Shown piece after piece: positions 1 through 6,116 of a stretch of DNA of 17,621 nt. The translations under genes were made by a program, and so were the position numbers. The number at the start of each line of letters is the position of its first letter. Positions within the stretch are counted from its first letter, which is position 1. Source of the stretch: an uncultured Prevotella sp. (GTDB lineage: Bacteria > Bacteroidota > Bacteroidia > Bacteroidales > Bacteroidaceae); assembly GCA_937877595.1 (NCBI GenBank), contig CALFIY010000046.1, positions 1-17,621 on the forward strand. Direction: 5' to 3'. The notes beneath the pieces are model-generated. The model saw only the letters and a list, made by a program, of their open reading frames with translations, was not told the origin of the DNA and made no database searches.

Positions 1-1
1 T

Positions 2-481
2 GTAGTTTACGGTTCCTCTACAGGAACATGCGAGGCTATCGCAGAGAAGATAGCCGAAAAACTGGGATGCGAGGCTATCAACGTGCAGGATCTGACTGCC
101 GACACCGTAGCCGCCAACAAGAACCTGATACTCGGCACCTCGACATGGGGCGCTGGCGAGTTGCAAGACGACTGGTACGACGGATTGAAGGTGCTGCAGG
201 GTGCCAACCTTGCCGGCAAGACCATTGCCCTCTTCGGCTGCGGCGACTGCGAGTCGTATGGCGACACCTTCGTCGGCGGCATCGGCGAACTGTATAACAG
301 CATCAAGGACAGCGGTGCCAACTTCATCGGAGCCGTAGACACCGACGGCTACACCTTCGACGACTCGGCCGCTGTGGTGGACGGAAAATTTGTGGGGCTG
401 CCTCTCGACGACGTCAACGAGGACGACAAGACCGACGCGCGTATCGACGCATGGATCGAAAGTATTAAGAGTCTTATTTGA
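2..481 (+). CDS. fldA: Flavodoxin, long-chain (5' end cut by window edge)
   Basis: FMN-binding electron carrier of the cytoplasm that can replace ferredoxin in low-potential electron transfer. The frame is open from base 2, so the visible 159 residues lack only the first few amino acids. It opens with VVYGSSTGTCEAIA, the FMN phosphate-binding loop just after the first beta strand; the loop has Cys where many flavodoxins have Asn (STGNT). Next come STWGAGELQDDW, which supplies the tryptophan side of the flavin pocket, and FGCGDCESYGDTFVGGI, which supplies the tyrosine side. The segment from GYTFDDSAAV to GLPLDDVNEDDKTDARIDAW is the extra loop and C-terminal helix typical of long-chain flavodoxins. 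An internal ATG at 83 is not the true start. DUF2023 follows after 38 bases, probably in the same operon. Confidence 0.95.
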   Translation, partial: VVYGSSTGTCEAIAEKIAEKLGCEAINVQDLTADTVAANKNLILGTSTWGAGELQDDWYDGLKVLQGANLAGKTIALFGCGDCESYGDTFVGGIGELYNSIKDSGANFIGAVDTDGYTFDDSAAVVDGKFVGLPLDDVNEDDKTDARIDAWIESIKSLI

Positions 482-507
482 CTATTTGTACAATTTGACT
501 ATTTACA
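476..507. repeat. Imperfect 17/15-bp tandem duplication across the fldA stop
   Basis: ATTTGACTATTTGTACA (476-492) is followed directly by ATTTGACTATTTACA (493-507), the same sequence minus two bases. The first copy contains the flavodoxin stop codon TGA. The copies fill most of the short spacer before the DUF2023 gene. It looks like a slippage product in AT-rich spacer sequence; no function is evident. Confidence 0.7.
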
Positions 508-519
508 ATTTTATGGTCA

Positions 520-885
520 ATGGCAGCAACGCATGAAGTACTGGCTCCCGAGGCCAGGGTTCTGATGAACCACATCTACGAATACCAGAAAGGGGTGCGC
601 AGAATGGTGCTCTTCACCTGTAACCGCCGCTTTGAGCAGTTTGCCACCGAGCGTCTGTGCCACCAGTCGATTGACTACGTTGTGCAGCCAGCCGGCAGGG
701 AGAACGTGAATGTTTACTTCGGCCGTCGCGAATGTCTTGACGCCATCCGCCTGTTCGTAACCCGTCCGCTCAACAAGTTGACTCCCGAGGAGGACTTCAT
801 TCTCGGTGCCATGCTGGGCTACGACATCTGCGTGCAGTGCGAACGTTACTGCAAGCAGAAACTCAAGAAACTCACAAACTCATAG
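520..885 (+). CDS. DUF2023 family protein, likely flavodoxin partner gene
   Basis: Small cytoplasmic protein of 121 residues without signal peptide or membrane segment. From memory it matches the DUF2023 family of Bacteroidota, whose genes usually follow a flavodoxin gene; the biochemical function is not established. Visible marks are YEYQKGVRRMVLFT near residues 20-33, NVYFGRRECLDAIRLFV at 64-80, and the C-terminal EEDFILGAMLGYDICVQCERYC. Six cysteines (34, 47, 72, 104, 107, 111) are many for this size, the last three spaced C-x2-C-x3-C. The start at 520 has no clear Shine-Dalgarno; an out-of-frame ATG at 513 reaches a stop after seven codons. Its last six bases overlap the convergent response regulator gene. 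Family assignment is fairly sure, redox role is inference from position. Confidence 0.8.
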   Translation: MAATHEVLAPEARVLMNHIYEYQKGVRRMVLFTCNRRFEQFATERLCHQSIDYVVQPAGRENVNVYFGRRECLDAIRLFVTRPLNKLTPEEDFILGAMLGYDICVQCERYCKQKLKKLTNS

Positions 886-1584
886 TACATTTATCGAGCG
901 GAGGAATTCTTCTCTGTAATTATCACCAATGGGAAGCAGCGTGTCGGCATCGATGGCCACACGCTGCTTTTGCAGTGATTCTATCCTGTCGACATTGACG
1001 ATATACGAGCGGTGGATGCGCTTGAAGTTGGCAGGGAGTTGCTCGAGCAAGAGTTTCATCGACATGTGAGTGATGATGGGCTTAGCGCTGCCGTCGACGT
1101 AGACCTTCAGATATTCGCTCATGGCCTGGACGTACTTGATGTCGGCGACATCTACTCTGACCACGCGATATTCGGTCTTCAGAAAGAGGGCACAGGGTGC
1201 CGGCGTAGCAGACTGAGCCGCAACCTGAGGCTCAAGACGCTCGCGCAACCTGTTGGCAGCGCGCAGGAATTCCTGCATGCCGAAGGGCTTCAGCAGATAG
1301 TCGACAGCATTTACCTCAAAGCCTTCGACGGCATATTCAGAATAGGCTGTGGTAAACACGATGAGCGGCGGCGAAGCGAGACTGCGCACAAACTGCATGC
1401 CGCTGAGGTCGGGCATGTTGATATCGCAGAAGATAGCATCGACAGTGTTCTCCTGCAGAAACTCAACGGCCTTTATGGCACTCTGCATCTGAGCCTCGAG
1501 ATGCAGGAAGTCTACTTTTTCTATGTACGATGCAATCTGCTGGAGAGCAAGGGGCTCATCGTCTATGGCAATGCATTTTATCAT
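880..1584 (-). CDS. LytTR-family response regulator
   Basis: DNA-binding response regulator of 234 residues, the output half of a two-component system. The receiver domain (about 1-118) shows the acidic pair D8/D9, phospho-acceptor D54 in IFCDINMPDLSG, T78/T79 in IVFTTAYSEYAVEGF, and K99 in DYLLKPF. After a linker rich in Ala, Gln and Pro, residues about 131-234 form a LytTR DNA-binding domain, with FKRIHRSYIVNVDRI and LPIGDNYREEF as typical marks. Its ATG overlaps the kinase stop codon as ATGA, so translation is probably coupled and the kinase is the cognate partner. The 3' end overlaps DUF2023 tail to tail by six bases. A likely target is the repeat pair at 4610-4641 ahead of its own operon (inference). 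Confidence 0.95.
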   Translation of the reverse strand: MIKCIAIDDEPLALQQIASYIEKVDFLHLEAQMQSAIKAVEFLQENTVDAIFCDINMPDLSGMQFVRSLASPPLIVFTTAYSEYAVEGFEVNAVDYLLKPFGMQEFLRAANRLRERLEPQVAAQSATPAPCALFLKTEYRVVRVDVADIKYVQAMSEYLKVYVDGSAKPIITHMSMKLLLEQLPANFKRIHRSYIVNVDRIESLQKQRVAIDADTLLPIGDNYREEFLRSINVL

Positions 1585-2711
1585 GTGCGAAGTGGAATGG
1601 TGAGTTCTACGTTATATGTCGTGTCCTTGTCGCTGATATTGAGCGTGTAGCGATGGCCGAAGAGCAGCGTGAGGCGCTGGCGTGCATTGGCGAGCCCTAC
1701 TCCACCCTTGCCGTCCCTACGTGCCTGCTGCACCGGCTTGCTGTTGCGGCACGTGAAATGCAACGTGTCGGCGTCTACGCTGGCTTCGATATTGACAAAC
1801 GACTGCTGCTGGTAACTGATGCCGTGCTTGAAGGCATTCTCGACGAAGGTGATGAGCAGCAGCGGCGGTATCGTCCTGTCGGGAACATCGGCAGGCAGAC
1901 TGAGCGTGATGTCTACCTGCTCGGTGTAGCGCAGTCGCATGAGCGAGATGTAGTGCTGCAGAAAGTCGAACTCGCGCGCAACGGGCACAAGAGCCTTGTC
2001 GGTCTCGTAGAGCAGATATCTCATCATGCGCGAGAGTTGCAGAATGGTTTCCTTCGATTTTTCCGGGTCTATGTCAACCAACGCGTGGATGTTGTTGAGC
2101 GTGTTCATCAGGAAGTGAGGGTTGATCTGATATTTCAGATACTGGAGTTGCTGCTCCAGATGTTCGCGCTCCAAGGCGAGAAAGCGTCGCTGATCATTGG
2201 CCGTCTTGAAATAGAGTTTCACACCGATGTTCATGCCGAGCATGAGAATGAGCACGATGACGCTCACCACGTCGTGCTCGCCAATTATGGCTGGCGGCAC
2301 ATGCCGTTGCTCATGTCCTGCAGGCGAAATGGCCGGCGGCTCCATCTCGTAGTGTTCTTCGTCGGGAGGAAGCGGTGGCGGCGGAACGTCGTGGCGATGA
2401 TGCATCTCCAGTGGCCTTGGCTCCTGTGGGCGCATGGTGCACTGGCATACTACAAAGGCTGCAAGCATCATGGCAACGAGCGATAAATACAGCCACCTCT
2501 TCTGGCGGTAGACCAGAAGAGGAGCCATAAGGAAATTGTGCACCACGAAGAGAGCCAGGAACACTGCATACTGCCGCCACACGAGCAGCACTTCGCTCCA
2601 GTTGAACTCCGTGGCATGGCCTGCCGCCATGCGCACATAGAGGCTCATTAGCGGGGCTGCGAAAATCAGTGTCCACAGTGCCACGTACGTGAAGTGCTCG
2701 CCGCGCGACAT
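1581..2711 (-). CDS. LytS-type sensor histidine kinase with His/Pro-rich periplasmic loop
   Basis: Inner-membrane sensor kinase of 376 residues in the His_kinase (LytS/YehU) class, partner of the LytTR regulator downstream. Four membrane segments are visible at about 9-26, 45-67, 73-89 and 147-167. The 57 residues between TM3 and TM4, predicted periplasmic, hold 14 Pro and 7 His with Met and acidic residues (for example MHHRHDVPPPPLPPDEEHYE). A short coiled coil leads to the H box NPHFLMNTLNNIHAL with H199, then the N box FVENAFKHG at about 289-297 and the G box GGVGLANARQRL at about 336-347. I chose ATG 2711 (MSRGEHFTY) over the ATG at 2756, because the extra 15 codons would run through a degenerate 7-bp repeat that looks like spacer. 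The signal sensed is unknown. Confidence 0.93.
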   Translation of the reverse strand: MSRGEHFTYVALWTLIFAAPLMSLYVRMAAGHATEFNWSEVLLVWRQYAVFLALFVVHNFLMAPLLVYRQKRWLYLSLVAMMLAAFVVCQCTMRPQEPRPLEMHHRHDVPPPPLPPDEEHYEMEPPAISPAGHEQRHVPPAIIGEHDVVSVIVLILMLGMNIGVKLYFKTANDQRRFLALEREHLEQQLQYLKYQINPHFLMNTLNNIHALVDIDPEKSKETILQLSRMMRYLLYETDKALVPVAREFDFLQHYISLMRLRYTEQVDITLSLPADVPDRTIPPLLLITFVENAFKHGISYQQQSFVNIEASVDADTLHFTCRNSKPVQQARRDGKGGVGLANARQRLTLLFGHRYTLNISDKDTTYNVELTIPLRT

Positions 2712-2727
2712 TCTTAAACTAAAAACG

Positions 2728-2762
2728 TTGACCATTGACCGTTGATCATTAACCATTTAACA
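2728..2762. repeat. Degenerate 7-bp tandem repeat (TTGACCA-like), five units
   Basis: The spacer between the beta-helix lipoprotein gene and the kinase gene reads as TTGACCA, TTGACCG, TTGATCA, TTAACCA and TTTAACA in unbroken 7-base register. The units fill almost all of the 53 bases between the upstream stop codon and the preferred kinase start. Read on the minus strand it stays open and creates a false N-terminal extension of the kinase. A similar TTGAC-rich duplication sits at 476-507. Confidence 0.65.
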
Positions 2763-2764
2763 TT

Positions 2765-4528
2765 TTAGAAGGGTCGTCCACCACCGCCGCCAGGCATACC
2801 ACCGCCAGGCATGCCACCGCCGCTCTGGGTGCTGCTGAGAGTGGCCGATGCCGTAACGGTCTGTACCGTGCTGCCAAGACTGACGGTATAGGAACTGCCG
2901 CTCGTCATGCCGCTGGCAGAGAGCATTATAGTGCCATTGCTGTAGCCGTAAGGCGGCATGGTGAAGCGCGCAAGCACAGTGGTGCCGCTGGCTACGTAGA
3001 CCGTGCTTCCTGCCGTAACGGAGCCTGTCGTGGTGACTATGCCCTGAGTGGTGGAGCCCAACTGTGCATCGATGCGTCCGCCAATGCCGAAGATGTTGCC
3101 GCCACTGATGTACAGGCGGTGCTGCTCGTCGATGTCGATGCCCGTCTCAGCGCCACCGGAGCCAAGGGCAACGGCGGTTCCTCCCTTGATATACATATTG
3201 CCGTTTGAGTCGAGGCCGTCGTTGTTGGTGCCCACGGCTACCACTGAACCGCCGGTGATATACATGTCGCCAGCAGAATTGATAGCATCGTCGTAGGCTG
3301 CCACTTCGACGTCGCCGCCAGAGATGGTGAGTACGGCCTTGCTCTCTATGCCCTCAGCCTTTGTGCCACTGGTGCGTACCAGCACCGTGCCGCCTGCAAT
3401 GTTGAGATTGCCGACCACCTTGATGCCCTTTGGCGATGCTGTGTCGCCGCCGGAAGAGTAGACGCTGCCCGTGGTTATCACCTTCACCGTGCCGGCATTG
3501 ATGGTGGCATCGCCGTCTGCCTTGATGCCCTTGCCGCCGGCACCAGTGCTGCGCAGCAGCAGTTGTCCGCCATTGACGGTCAGCGTGGAGTCGGTCTTGA
3601 TGGCTGCGGCGCCCTTTGCCTCATTGTCGTCGGTGTCCCATGCTCCAGTGCCAGTGGTTATCACCGTGGTGCGGCCTCCGTTCACTATGATGTGCGACTC
3701 GGAGTTGATGCCCTTGGCTGCTGCTCCTGCTGTCTCGACATTTATTATGCCGCCATTGACGAAGACGCCGTCGTTGGTCTTTATGCCATGGCCGCTGACG
3801 GCCTTGATGTTGACCTTGTTGCCTGTGCGGAATACAATATAGTCGGCTGTCTGCAGACCGTTGTTGTAGTTGGCATTGATATTGAGCGTACCGGAACCGC
3901 TGAGGAGCAGTTTGCCCTTGGCGTAGAAAGTCGCCTTATGGTCGGCCTTTGAGGTGGTGGCGTCGGCAATGGTGTTCTTGCTGCCGTCGGCCAGTATGAT
4001 GTATGCACGCTTCTTGCTGAGCAGATTAATGGCGGCCGAGTCGGGATTGCTGATGCTTACGCCGTTCATTTCGAGTGCGTACTTCTTCGTTCCGGCAATG
4101 GTGAGCGAGCCTGCCTGCGTTGTGCCGCTGACCACATAGCGCAGCCCCTTTGTTGCACCGTGGTCTATTGTGACGTGCTCGCCGTCGATGCTCACCGTGA
4201 CACCGTCCACGTCGTCAACAGAGGGCGCGGAGCCGTTGTTGAACGTGATGTTGAGCACATTGGCAAAACTGTTCTGCTCTATAGAGTCTTCTGCCTCGGG
4301 CATGTATTCTGCTGCCACATCGTCGACAGGCTCTGCTGTCGTGGAGTCAATCTCTACGGTAAATGTAGAGAGTTCGCCCGAACCTGCAGTGACTCCTCCC
4401 TGAGTCGAAACGCTAAACGGGTCGTAAATATTGTCTATTACGTCGTCAGAACTGCATGCTGTGATGCATGCTATCACTATCATTGCCTCAAGGCAAACAA
4501 TCGCTGCTGTTATGAGTACGTTTTTCAT
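2765..4528 (-). CDS. Surface lipoprotein with parallel beta-helix, Cthe_2159-like carbohydrate-binding domain
   Basis: Predicted lipoprotein of 587 residues. The signal peptide ends in lipobox ITAC with C25; the following SSDD resembles acidic export signals that take Bacteroidota lipoproteins to the cell surface (inference). E14 in the hydrophobic core and a second cysteine, C21, are unusual. After an acidic linker, residues about 90-520 are built of repeated coils of the form GI-x-S/T-D/N then a short strand, GG and a second strand (GIKTNDGVFVNGG, GINSESHIIVNGG, AIKTDSTLTVNGG, GIKADGDATINAG, GIESKAVLTISGG, GLDSNGNMYIKGG). This is the right-handed parallel beta-helix pattern of the Cthe_2159 family, whose founder binds cellulose and acidic sugars. 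The last 18 residues are Gly/Met/Pro-rich and end RPF; no T9SS C-terminal domain was seen. AAGGAG at 4537-4542 supports the start. First gene of the kinase-regulator unit; ligand unknown. Confidence 0.85.
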   Translation of the reverse strand: MKNVLITAAIVCLEAMIVIACITACSSDDVIDNIYDPFSVSTQGGVTAGSGELSTFTVEIDSTTAEPVDDVAAEYMPEAEDSIEQNSFANVLNITFNNGSAPSVDDVDGVTVSIDGEHVTIDHGATKGLRYVVSGTTQAGSLTIAGTKKYALEMNGVSISNPDSAAINLLSKKRAYIILADGSKNTIADATTSKADHKATFYAKGKLLLSGSGTLNINANYNNGLQTADYIVFRTGNKVNIKAVSGHGIKTNDGVFVNGGIINVETAGAAAKGINSESHIIVNGGRTTVITTGTGAWDTDDNEAKGAAAIKTDSTLTVNGGQLLLRSTGAGGKGIKADGDATINAGTVKVITTGSVYSSGGDTASPKGIKVVGNLNIAGGTVLVRTSGTKAEGIESKAVLTISGGDVEVAAYDDAINSAGDMYITGGSVVAVGTNNDGLDSNGNMYIKGGTAVALGSGGAETGIDIDEQHRLYISGGNIFGIGGRIDAQLGSTTQGIVTTTGSVTAGSTVYVASGTTVLARFTMPPYGYSNGTIMLSASGMTSGSSYTVSLGSTVQTVTASATLSSTQSGGGMPGGGMPGGGGGRPF

Positions 4529-4574
4529 AATCTTTTCTCCTTAAAAAAATAGTGTTTTAACATTATGACTGATG

Positions 4575-4606
4575 CAAAGATAGTGACAAAAAAACCAGTT
4601 CGCAAT
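4575..4606 (-). promoter_or_regulatory. Bacteroidota-type promoter of the lipoprotein-kinase-regulator operon
   Basis: On the minus strand TATCTTTG (4575-4582) fits the Bacteroidota -7 consensus TAnnTTTG, and ATTG (4603-4606) lies 20 bases upstream in the place of the -33 element. Transcription would start near 4570 and leave a leader of about 40 bases ending in the Shine-Dalgarno AAGGAG. The repeats at 4610-4641 lie directly upstream of the -33 element, where an activator would sit. Confidence 0.7.
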
Positions 4607-4625
4607 TTATTTTCAGCGAACTGGT
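4594..4625. repeat. 10-bp perfect inverted repeat over the -33 region
   Basis: ACCAGTTCGC (4594-4603) and GCGAACTGGT (4616-4625) are perfect reverse complements separated by 12 bases. The right arm runs into one unit of the 21-bp phased direct repeat and the left arm touches the -33 element. It may be a protein-binding palindrome. It could also form a hairpin, but it lies upstream of the predicted transcription start and would not be in that transcript. Confidence 0.65.
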
Positions 4626-4641
4626 CATTTTTTTCAGCGAA
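4610..4641 (-). promoter_or_regulatory. Phased direct repeat, candidate LytTR operator
   Basis: TTCGCTGAAAA occurs twice on the minus strand, at 4631-4641 and 4610-4620, with identical sequence and a period of exactly 21 bp, two helical turns. Binding sites of LytTR regulators are classically pairs of direct repeats with about this period. The operon behind the adjacent promoter encodes such a regulator, so autoregulation is the simplest reading. The 11-bp units themselves do not closely match the published 9-bp consensus. Repeat and spacing are seen; binding is inferred. Confidence 0.6.
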
Positions 4642-4672
4642 TAATCCCGACAGTATGTCTTATGCTATTCGC
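4637..4672. repeat. 7-bp inverted repeat with inner hairpin
   Basis: GCGAATA (4637-4643) and TATTCGC (4666-4672) are reverse complements, with the smaller pair GACA/TGTC (4649-4659) inside. It sits between the 3' end of the 11-mer-repeat lipoprotein gene and the phased direct repeat, and overlaps one unit of the latter. No T run follows on either strand, so it is not a standard terminator, although it is the only stem-loop behind the lipoprotein gene. Confidence 0.5.
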
Positions 4673-4696
4673 ACAATGTGTCTTCTGTGTGTTGTG

Positions 4697-5329
4697 TTAA
4701 AGTCCGAGTTTTCCCTTTACGGCTGCGGCAGCATTGTCGACAGCCTCGTTGGCCTTCTGCTTGCCGGCCTCCTTGGCGTCAGAGACCTTCTGCTCGGCAG
4801 CCTCTTTAGCGTCTGTCACGGCCTGCTTTCCAGCCTCCTTGACGTCAGAGACCTTCTGCTCGGCAGCATCCTTGGCGGCGGCAGCATTGTCGACAACAGC
4901 ATCGGCAGCCGAACCGGCAGCAGCGTTGGCATCGCCAATCAAACCGGCAACGATAGCCTTAGGCTCTGCGGTGGTGAGTGCTGATACGGCAGCAGCAACA
5001 GCGGCATTGTCGCCCACTACGGCCTGTACCTTCTCGCTGTTCTCCTTGATGAAGTTCTGCACCTTCTCAACGTACTCCTGGGCTAACTCTGGATTTGCCT
5101 TCACGAGTTCGGCAATCTTCTGCTGAGCAGCAGAGAGGGCCTCCTGAAGTTTGCTGGCATCGCCTGCCTCAAGTTGCTCCGTCAGGGCAGCGATAGTGGC
5201 ATTTGCCTCGTCCTCGGCATTTACTGCCACTTCTGTGCTGTCGGCCTCAGCCGATGCCTGTGTCTTGTTGCCGCACGATGTGAATGTGATGGCTGCTACG
5301 GCCAATACTGCGAAAAGAATCTTTTTCAT
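4697..5329 (-). CDS. Lipoprotein with C-terminal 11-residue amphipathic repeats
   Basis: Predicted lipoprotein of 210 residues, not recognised as a named family. The signal peptide MKKILFAVLAVAAITFTSC ends in lipobox FTSC with C19, followed by a short Ala/Glu/Thr linker. Residues about 41-105 look alpha-helical. Residues 153-207 divide cleanly into five 11-residue units (KDAAEQKVSDV, KEAGKQAVTDA, KEAAEQKVSDA, KEAGKQKANEA, then the weaker VDNAAAAVKGK). Such 11-mers form extended amphipathic helices in LEA-like and apolipoprotein-like proteins. Ala and Lys/Glu dominate. AAAGGAG at 5338-5344 supports the start, and a promoter-like box lies at 5415-5422. Likely an envelope-associated stress or structural protein, but this is inference from composition only. 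Confidence 0.85.
   Translation of the reverse strand: MKKILFAVLAVAAITFTSCGNKTQASAEADSTEVAVNAEDEANATIAALTEQLEAGDASKLQEALSAAQQKIAELVKANPELAQEYVEKVQNFIKENSEKVQAVVGDNAAVAAAVSALTTAEPKAIVAGLIGDANAAAGSAADAVVDNAAAAKDAAEQKVSDVKEAGKQAVTDAKEAAEQKVSDAKEAGKQKANEAVDNAAAAVKGKLGL
4778..4867. repeat. 66-bp-period direct repeat inside the lipoprotein gene
   Basis: A 24-base segment at 4778-4801 is repeated exactly at 4844-4867, 66 bases apart. That equals 22 codons, or two 11-residue units, so the coding repeat grew by duplication of a two-unit block. A further identical 18-base segment occurs at 4725-4742 and 4878-4895, flanking the array and encoding VDNAAA both times. Confidence 0.8.
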
Positions 5330-5414
5330 GTCTTTTTCTCCTTTCCTAATTGTTGTTTAGTTAATAATATGTTTATTAAGTCTTTTGTCCTTGCCTCTTA
5401 ATTACCTGTCACTG

Positions 5415-5422
5415 CAAAGATA
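5415..5422 (-). promoter_or_regulatory. Putative -7 box for the 11-mer-repeat lipoprotein gene
   Basis: TATCTTTG on the minus strand fits the Bacteroidota TAnnTTTG box and is identical to the box at 4575-4582. No TTG-type -33 element is visible at the expected distance. The leader to the start codon would be about 80 AT-rich bases. Confidence 0.5.
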
Positions 5423-5495
5423 TGGTTTTTGCGACTTACGTTTTTCTTCATTCCGAGATTTTTCTCACGCAATGGTTTACGTATGAGCAGTAAAT

Positions 5496-5927
5496 TCAGC
5501 GACGGTTGTGAAAGAACTGCTGCATGAGTTGGCGACAATCCTCTTCCAGCACGCCATCAGCAACCTGCGACTTGGGATGCAGCGCGCGCGGCGCATAGAT
5601 AGTGTATCCACGCTTCTCGTCGCGACATCCATAGACAATGCGCGGCACATGAGCCCAGCCAATGGCCCCGGCACACATGCTGCACGGCTCGACAGTGACA
5701 TAGAGAGTACAGCCCGTGAGATACTTTCCTCCCAACTCGTTGGCGGCAGCCGTTATAGCAAGCATCTCGGCATGGGCAGTCACGTCGCGCAGCGTTTCGG
5801 TAAGATTATGAGCACGCGCTATGATGCGCCCGTCGCACACCACCACGGCGCCAATGGGCACTTCGCCCTCGCCGGCAGCAGCCTTTGCCTCTTCTATCGC
5901 AACACGCATAAATTTCACGTCGTCCAT
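5496..5927 (-). CDS. tadA: tRNA-specific adenosine deaminase TadA
   Basis: Zinc deaminase of 143 residues that converts A34 to inosine in the tRNA-Arg(ACG) wobble position. The catalytic HAE motif is at residues 52-54 (DVTAHAEMLAI, with proton-shuttle Glu54), and the zinc cysteines C82 and C85 lie in EPCSMCAGAI. GEVPIGAVVV near 21-30 and HN at 40-41 are usual substrate-side elements. The frame stays open to an ATG at 6020, but family alignment from memory starts at MDDVKFMRVAI (5927), and a promoter-like box at 5979-5986 lies inside the extension, so the shorter start is chosen. It is divergent from ruvA and separately transcribed. Confidence 0.93.
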   Translation of the reverse strand: MDDVKFMRVAIEEAKAAAGEGEVPIGAVVVCDGRIIARAHNLTETLRDVTAHAEMLAITAAANELGGKYLTGCTLYVTVEPCSMCAGAIGWAHVPRIVYGCRDEKRGYTIYAPRALHPKSQVADGVLEEDCRQLMQQFFHNRR

Positions 5928-5978
5928 CGCTGATGTGTTATGTTTGTAGTTTTCTTTCTTGTCTATTCGCCCGGCATG

Positions 5979-5986
5979 CAAAGGTA
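5979..5986 (-). promoter_or_regulatory. Putative -7 box for tadA
   Basis: TACCTTTG on the minus strand fits TAnnTTTG and would start transcription about 45 bases ahead of the chosen tadA start. No clear -33 element is visible. Its position argues against the longer tadA reading frame. Confidence 0.45.
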
Positions 5987-6048
5987 ATAGGTTTTTCCGT
6001 AACGAGGCGCGTTTTCGCATTTTTTTACCTCACTATATACAATAAGGT

Positions 6049-6063
6049 ACGCGCAATGCGCGT
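6049..6063. repeat. Short perfect palindrome in the tadA-ruvA divergent spacer
   Basis: ACGCGC and GCGCGT flank a three-base loop AAT. The 189-base spacer holds the starts of two divergent genes, and this is its only GC-rich element within AT-rich sequence. It lies 54 bases upstream of the ruvA start, so it could be an operator or a leader hairpin. No clear promoter box for ruvA was found. Confidence 0.5.
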
Positions 6064-6116
6064 TATTATATGGTGATGTAATCCTAAAAACGCACTTCTA
6101 AAAAACACTGAAAAAA

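Noticed and set aside
1530..2486. Long open frame on the + strand opposite the kinase and regulator genes
   Set aside because: It is a mirror of two well-recognised genes on the minus strand, has no recognisable domain and starts inside the regulator.
3048..3842. Several open frames on the + strand opposite the beta-helix lipoprotein gene
   Set aside because: Their repetitive composition follows from the repeated coils of the real gene on the other strand.
4637..4672. Stem-loop behind the 11-mer-repeat lipoprotein gene as a rho-independent terminator
   Set aside because: On the minus strand it is followed by TGAAAAAAA rather than a T run, so it lacks the defining part of such a terminator.
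4725..4895. Short spaced repeats considered as a CRISPR-like array
   Set aside because: Repeats are in frame, encode 11-residue units of a lipoprotein, and the spacers are related to one another.
5928..6020. 31-residue N-terminal extension of TadA
   Set aside because: TadA proteins begin near MDDVKFM, and the extension contains a promoter-like box.
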